From DASWRT01 sp036403035 (GTDB taxonomy: Bacteria > Pseudomonadota > Alphaproteobacteria > ATCC43930 > CGMCC-115725), in NCBI GenBank assembly GCA_036403035.1, contig DASWRT010000240.1, positions 1 through 17,882 on the forward strand: a stretch of 17,882 nt of DNA. Reading direction: 5' to 3'. Made by a program: the position numbers and the translations under genes. The notes beneath the pieces were generated by a model. It had not been told where the DNA came from. It ran no database searches and worked only from the letters and a program-made list of their open reading frames with translations. Positions 14,722 through 17,882 of the stretch are shown here, piece by piece (within the stretch, counting starts at the first letter, position 1; every line of letters begins with the position of its first letter).

Positions 14722-15471
14722 TCACGCGAACCCGCCGTTCGCGCGCACCACCTGCCCGTTCACCCACCCGCCCTCGGGTCCGGCGAGGAACGAGACGACC
14801 GGCGCGATATCGTCCGCCTCCCCCAAGCGATTGAGCGGTGAGAGCGCCGCCATCCGGGCGACCTGCTCCGGGCTCTTGCCATCGAAGAACAGCTCGGTCG
14901 CGACCGGACCCGGCGCGACGGCGTTGACCGTGATGCGCTTCGGTCCGAGCTCCTTGGCGAGGACGCGCGTCATCGCCTCGACCGCCGCCTTGGTCGCGTT
15001 GTAGGCCCCGTAGCCCGGCAGCGAGGTCGCGAGCGCCGAGGACGAGAGGTTCACGATCCGGGCGCCCTCGCGAAGCCGCCGCGCCGCTTCGCGCATCATG
15101 TTGAACGCGCCGGTAATGTTCACCGCGACGAGGCGGCCGAACGCGGCGTCGTCCGTCTCGGCGAGCGGGCTCACCTGGAGCAGGCCGGCGTTGTTGACGA
15201 GGACATCGACGCCGCCGCCGAACACCGCCTCGGCGCGCTCGAACAGGCCTGCGGCCTGCACCGGGTCGGACACGTCCGCCTGCACGGCGACGGCGCGGCC
15301 GCCGGAGCGCTCGATCTCGGAAACGACCGCCTCGGCGTCGTCCCGCCGGCCCGCGTAGTTCACGACGACGGCGAAGCCGTCTCGCGCGAGCCGCAAAGCG
15401 ATGGCGCGGCCGATGCCGCGCGACGCACCTGTCACGATGGCCGCTTTCGTAGCGCCATTCGAAGTCGACAT
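14722..15471 (-). CDS. SDR family oxidoreductase (classical, FabG-like)
   Basis: A 249-residue classical short-chain dehydrogenase/reductase, a cytosolic NAD(P)-dependent enzyme. It has TGASRGIG at 14-21 for the cofactor, DVSD at 66-69, NNAG at 93-96, Asn118, the catalytic Ser144-Tyr157-Lys161 triad (IVNLSSSALA, then AYNATK), and VNAVAPGPVATEL at 182-194. After Arg30-Asp31 of the first Rossmann unit the sequence VVNYAGRRDDAE suggests NADP preference. ATG at 15471 has AGGAGG 5 nt upstream. It is the second gene of a two-gene unit, 14 nt after the NmrA-like gene. Its 3' end faces the PadR-like gene with only 37 nt between. The substrate is not determinable; members of this subgroup reduce ketones or aldehydes. 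Confidence 0.94.
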   Translation of the reverse strand: MSTSNGATKAAIVTGASRGIGRAIALRLARDGFAVVVNYAGRRDDAEAVVSEIERSGGRAVAVQADVSDPVQAAGLFERAEAVFGGGVDVLVNNAGLLQVSPLAETDDAAFGRLVAVNITGAFNMMREAARRLREGARIVNLSSSALATSLPGYGAYNATKAAVEAMTRVLAKELGPKRITVNAVAPGPVATELFFDGKSPEQVARMAALSPLNRLGEADDIAPVVSFLAGPEGGWVNGQVVRANGGFA

Positions 15472-15485
15472 TGTTGCCTCCTCTC

Positions 15486-16355
15486 TCAATGCGTGCGGAC
15501 GAGCCGGGCGACCACCTCGTCCAGCGCCGTCCGGCCGCTGACGCGCTCCGCTCCGGGAACGCCGAAGTCGATCCAGCCTGAATTGAAGCCGTCGAGCATC
15601 TCGATCCGCGGCGCCGGGTTGACCGCGCCCTGCTCGCGGAACAGGCCCTCCCAGCGCTCGCGCGGGACGACGACCGGCTCGACCGGCCTGCCGAGCGCCC
15701 GTCCGAGCGACGCGGCCAAGTCGGTCGGCGCGTAGCGACGCGGCCCGGCGACCTCGATGACGCGCCGGCCGGTCCACGCCGCGCTGGTGAGGGCGTCGGC
15801 GGCCGTCGCGCCGACATCGGCGGTCGCCACCATCGGGATCGCCCTGTCGAGCGGCTGGAGGAAGCTTTGCAATGCGCCAGTTTGCCGGGCCGGCGCCACG
15901 TCCCAGGCCGCGTTTTCCATGAACCATCCTGCGCGCAGGTAGGCGCGATCCGTCTCCAGCCCGTCCAACGCCTCTTCGAGCAGGTGCAGCTGGGTGATGA
16001 GCCCAAGGCCCGTCGTCCGCTCCGCACCGATCGACGACAGCGCTACGACCTTGGGCGTCTTAGCCGCCCGCAGCGCCTCGACCAGCGTGGCGTTGATGGC
16101 GCGCACTTCCGGCAAGCCCGGCGCCGGGTCGAAGTTCGCCGGGAGCATCACGAACGCCCCGTCCACGCCCGCGAACGCGCGGCCGAGCGTCGCCGCGTCG
16201 GTCAGATCCGCCCGGACCAAGTCGACGCCTCGCTCTGCCCAATGTGCAGCCTTGGCTTCGTTCCGCACGACGGCGCGAACAGCCTCTCCCTGCGCCAGGA
16301 GCGTACGCGCGACCGCTCCGCCGACCTGACCGGTAATTCCGACGACTGCATACAT
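15486..16355 (-). CDS. NmrA-like NAD(P)-binding protein (atypical SDR)
   Basis: A 289-residue atypical short-chain dehydrogenase with an N-terminal Rossmann motif GITGQVGG at 6-13 followed by RAVVRNEAKAAHWAERGVDLVRADLTD (27-53), as in the NmrA/QOR2 group. VVALSSIGAERTTGLG at 103-118 and LRAGWFMEN at 140-148 are also typical; a full Tyr-x-x-x-Lys catalytic pair is not seen. Members sense NAD(P) redox state or reduce quinones and other small compounds. ATG at 16355 has GAGGAGG 6 nt upstream. It leads the two-gene unit with the SDR and is divergent from the LysR gene across a 106-bp gap, an arrangement in which the LysR protein usually controls the divergent genes. Confidence 0.88.
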   Translation of the reverse strand: MYAVVGITGQVGGAVARTLLAQGEAVRAVVRNEAKAAHWAERGVDLVRADLTDAATLGRAFAGVDGAFVMLPANFDPAPGLPEVRAINATLVEALRAAKTPKVVALSSIGAERTTGLGLITQLHLLEEALDGLETDRAYLRAGWFMENAAWDVAPARQTGALQSFLQPLDRAIPMVATADVGATAADALTSAAWTGRRVIEVAGPRRYAPTDLAASLGRALGRPVEPVVVPRERWEGLFREQGAVNPAPRIEMLDGFNSGWIDFGVPGAERVSGRTALDEVVARLVRTH

Positions 16356-16412
16356 GACCGACCTCCTCTGGACGATGATCCGTCGGCCGGGAATTTGGCG
16401 ATTGACCCGCGT

Positions 16413-16425
16413 TGCGTCGCGCGCA
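16413..16425. promoter_or_regulatory. Possible LysR-type T-N11-A dyad
   Basis: TGCG-TCGCG-CGCA in the gap between the divergent NmrA-like and LysR genes fits the T-N11-A shape with inverted 4-bp arms. The motif carries little information in GC-rich DNA, so this is a suggestion based mainly on position. Confidence 0.3.
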
Positions 16426-16461
16426 TCTTTGTCAGAGTAAGAATAACAGGGAATCGGCCTG

Positions 16462-17367
16462 ATGGCGTTCGATGCGCGCCTGCTCAGCGGGATCGGCGTG
16501 ATGGCGGCGGTCGTCGAAGCCGGCGCGTTCTCGCGCGCCGGGGAGGCGCTGGGCCTCACGCAATCCGGCGTCAGCCGCGCCATCGCCCGCCTGGAGGCGC
16601 GCGTCGGCGTGCGGCTTTTCCATCGCACCGCGCGGGCGGTGACGCTGACCGACGAGGGACGCCGCTTCTACGAGGGGGTGCGCCCGCTCCTGACCGGGAT
16701 CGAGGAGGCGGCGGCGCAGGCGGCCGGCTCGGCGAGCGCCGTCCGCGGCCGGCTCCGCGTCAACACCGACGCCGCGTTCGGCCATTTCGTGCTCGCGCCG
16801 AAGCTCCGCACGTTCCTCGACCGCCACCCCGACCTCGCCGTTGAGATCGCGGTCCGCGACCGGATGGGCGACCTGATCGCCGAGGGTTTCGACGTCGCCG
16901 TCCGCTTCGGCGAGCCGGAGCCGTCCTCGCTGATCGCGCGCCTGCTGCTGGAAACGCGCGTCCTGACCTGCGCGTCGCCGGACTACGTCGCCCGGCGCGG
17001 CCGTCCCTCGCATCCCCTGGACCTCGTCGCTGACGGCCATGAATGCATCCGGTTCCGCGATCCGGTCACGGGGCGCCCGTTCGAATGGGAGTTCCGCCGG
17101 GCCGGCGAGGTCGTTCCCGTCGATGTCGCCGGCCGCCTCGTCATCAACGACACCGGCACACTGCTCGCCGCCTGCGAGTCCGGACAAGGCATCGGACAGG
17201 CGCTGGAACTCTACGTTCAACCCTACCTAGCGGACGGCAGGCTCAAGCACGTTTTGGAGGACTGGAGCGAGGAGCGCTTCCCGCTCTACGCCTACCACCC
17301 CTCACGGCGGCACCCCTCCGCCAAGGTCCGCGCCTTCCTGGAGTTTGCCGTCGATCTGGCGCGGTGA
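16462..17367 (+). CDS. LysR family transcriptional regulator
   Basis: A 301-residue LysR-type regulator. The N-terminal helix-turn-helix covers about 8-66 (MAAVVEAGAFSRAGEALGLT then QSGVSRAIARLEARVGVRLF, HRTARAVTLTDEG). A linker helix follows to about 90, then the periplasmic-binding-protein-like effector domain from about 94 (VRGRLRVNTDAAFGHFVLAP) to the end, with RFGEPEPSSLIARLL and ACESGQGIGQALELYVQPYLADGRL as typical landmarks. ATG at 16462 has CAGGGA about 9 nt upstream. It is divergent from the NmrA-like/SDR pair and probably controls that pair and itself. The inducer is unknown. The CRGA-type subgroup resemblance (RFGEP, LYAYHPSRRHPSAKVRAF) is common among regulators paired with oxidoreductases. 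Confidence 0.95.
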   Translation: MAFDARLLSGIGVMAAVVEAGAFSRAGEALGLTQSGVSRAIARLEARVGVRLFHRTARAVTLTDEGRRFYEGVRPLLTGIEEAAAQAAGSASAVRGRLRVNTDAAFGHFVLAPKLRTFLDRHPDLAVEIAVRDRMGDLIAEGFDVAVRFGEPEPSSLIARLLLETRVLTCASPDYVARRGRPSHPLDLVADGHECIRFRDPVTGRPFEWEFRRAGEVVPVDVAGRLVINDTGTLLAACESGQGIGQALELYVQPYLADGRLKHVLEDWSEERFPLYAYHPSRRHPSAKVRAFLEFAVDLAR

Positions 17368-17557
17368 CGTTCGTCGATAGAATTCGATATTACGGCGCTT
17401 CTACAAGCGTATCATCGGCTACGTGCCGACTGACTGACGATTTGCGCCGAGATCGGTTAATCCCAAAATCCGCGAGTTGGCCGATTTTCCTTGGCCCGAT
17501 GCAGTTGAGAGCGAACAAGAGTAACGAACGTTAACCTTGATCTGACTCGCCTAAAGG

Positions 17558-17586
17558 TTGATTATTCATCACGAACTCTTTATAAA
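17558..17586 (+). promoter_or_regulatory. Strong sigma70-like promoter of the right-edge gene
   Basis: TTGATT (17558-17563) and TATAAA (17581-17586) are separated by exactly 17 nt, in a locally AT-rich tract. Transcription would begin near 17593, about 36 nt before the ATG at 17629. A 6-bp inverted repeat, AACCTT (17533-17538) and AAGGTT (17554-17559), touches the -35 box. Confidence 0.65.
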
Positions 17587-17628
17587 ATGGCAAACTTGTC
17601 CGAGAAAAGGTTTTATCGGGGGATAGGA

Positions 17629-17882
17629 ATGGAGAAAGCGGTGATGCTCCGCAACCCACAGACCGGCATTGTGAAAAAAGGTCTCTACGGATTTTCGTGG
17701 ACGACTTTCTTTTTCGGTGGCCTCCCCGCGATGTTCCGGGGCGACTGGCTGATGAGCCTCATCTTGGTGGTGCTGCAATTCCTGACGTGGGGCATTTCTG
17801 GCTTGATAGCCGCCTTCGTCTACAACAAGCACTACACCACCAAACTTATCGAGCGGGGATACCGTTTCGCCGATACCGAGGC
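17629..17882 (+). CDS. Small membrane protein, HrgC/DUF2628-like (3' end outside window)
   Basis: The frame from ATG 17629 is open to the window end (84 codons). It reads MEKAVMLRNPQTGIVKKG, then YGFSWTTFFFGGLPAMFRGDW (20-40), one or two hydrophobic helices (41-65, LMSLILVVLQFLTWGISGLIAAF) and VYNKHYTTKLIERGYRF (64-80). The FSWTTFFFG...PAMFRGDW core followed by YNK.Y...L...GY resembles short HrgC/DUF2628-type membrane proteins of unknown function; this is from memory of the family pattern. A G-rich run (17618-17623) precedes ATG 17629, but ATG 17644 with GGAG 9 nt upstream is also possible and would begin MLRNPQTG. Codon use (AAAAAAGG, TTTTCG, TTCTTTTTC) is more AT-rich than the rest of the window. 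Confidence 0.7.
   Translation, partial: MEKAVMLRNPQTGIVKKGLYGFSWTTFFFGGLPAMFRGDWLMSLILVVLQFLTWGISGLIAAFVYNKHYTTKLIERGYRFADTE

Noticed and set aside
17396..17409. Small hairpin CGCTT-CTAC-AAGCG after the LysR gene as a terminator
   Set aside because: Only 5 bp of stem and no U-run; too weak to call.
1..17882. tRNA/rRNA genes, CRISPR arrays, insertion sequences
   Set aside because: Reading both strands showed no cloverleaf-like tRNA sequence, no regularly spaced repeats, and no transposase or terminal inverted repeats.

Overview
The window is a high-GC chromosomal segment whose genes, codon use and overlapping-operon style suggest an alphaproteobacterium, probably of the Hyphomicrobiales (rhizobial) type. 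The best single pointer is a clear 5-aminolevulinate synthase (hemA, C4/Shemin pathway), which among bacteria is characteristic of Alphaproteobacteria. No RNA genes, insertion sequences, CRISPR arrays or phage genes were seen. No gene-free stretch exceeds 300 bases.

Left part (1-2743), minus strand: the 5' part of a PhnB-type VOC protein running off the left edge, then a membrane-bound diguanylate cyclase (CHASE3-TM-HAMP-GAF-GGDEF) with intact active and inhibitory sites. A hairpin ends just before the cyclase start codon.

Centre (2744-10979), minus strand: one compact seven-gene operon, in transcription order a periplasmic peptide-type binding protein, a DppB-type permease, a DppC-type permease, two Opp/Dpp-type ATPases, an imidazolonepropionase-like metal-dependent amidohydrolase and an M20 amidohydrolase/peptidase. 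Four of the junctions overlap. The layout suggests import of a peptide or N-acylated amino acid followed by hydrolysis in the cytoplasm. A strong 13-bp stem-loop lies between the binding-protein gene and the first permease gene. The 294-bp region upstream (10980-11273) separates this operon from a divergent class III aminotransferase gene and holds two back-to-back sigma70-like promoters plus several dyad elements, so co-regulation of uptake, hydrolysis and transamination is a reasonable hypothesis.

Right part (11274-17882): the aminotransferase, hemA and a PadR-like regulator lie on the plus strand. A two-gene minus-strand unit follows (NmrA-like NAD(P)-binding protein, then a classical SDR), divergent from a LysR regulator that probably controls it. 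At the right edge the base composition falls to about 47% GC (hand count over 17401-17640). A textbook-like sigma70 promoter there precedes a small membrane protein cut by the window end.

Most of the window is ordinary metabolism. The most unusual material is regulatory: the dyad cluster at 11114-11244, the stem-loop at 9339-9374 and the hairpin in front of the diguanylate cyclase. I did not find a clearly novel multi-gene system.
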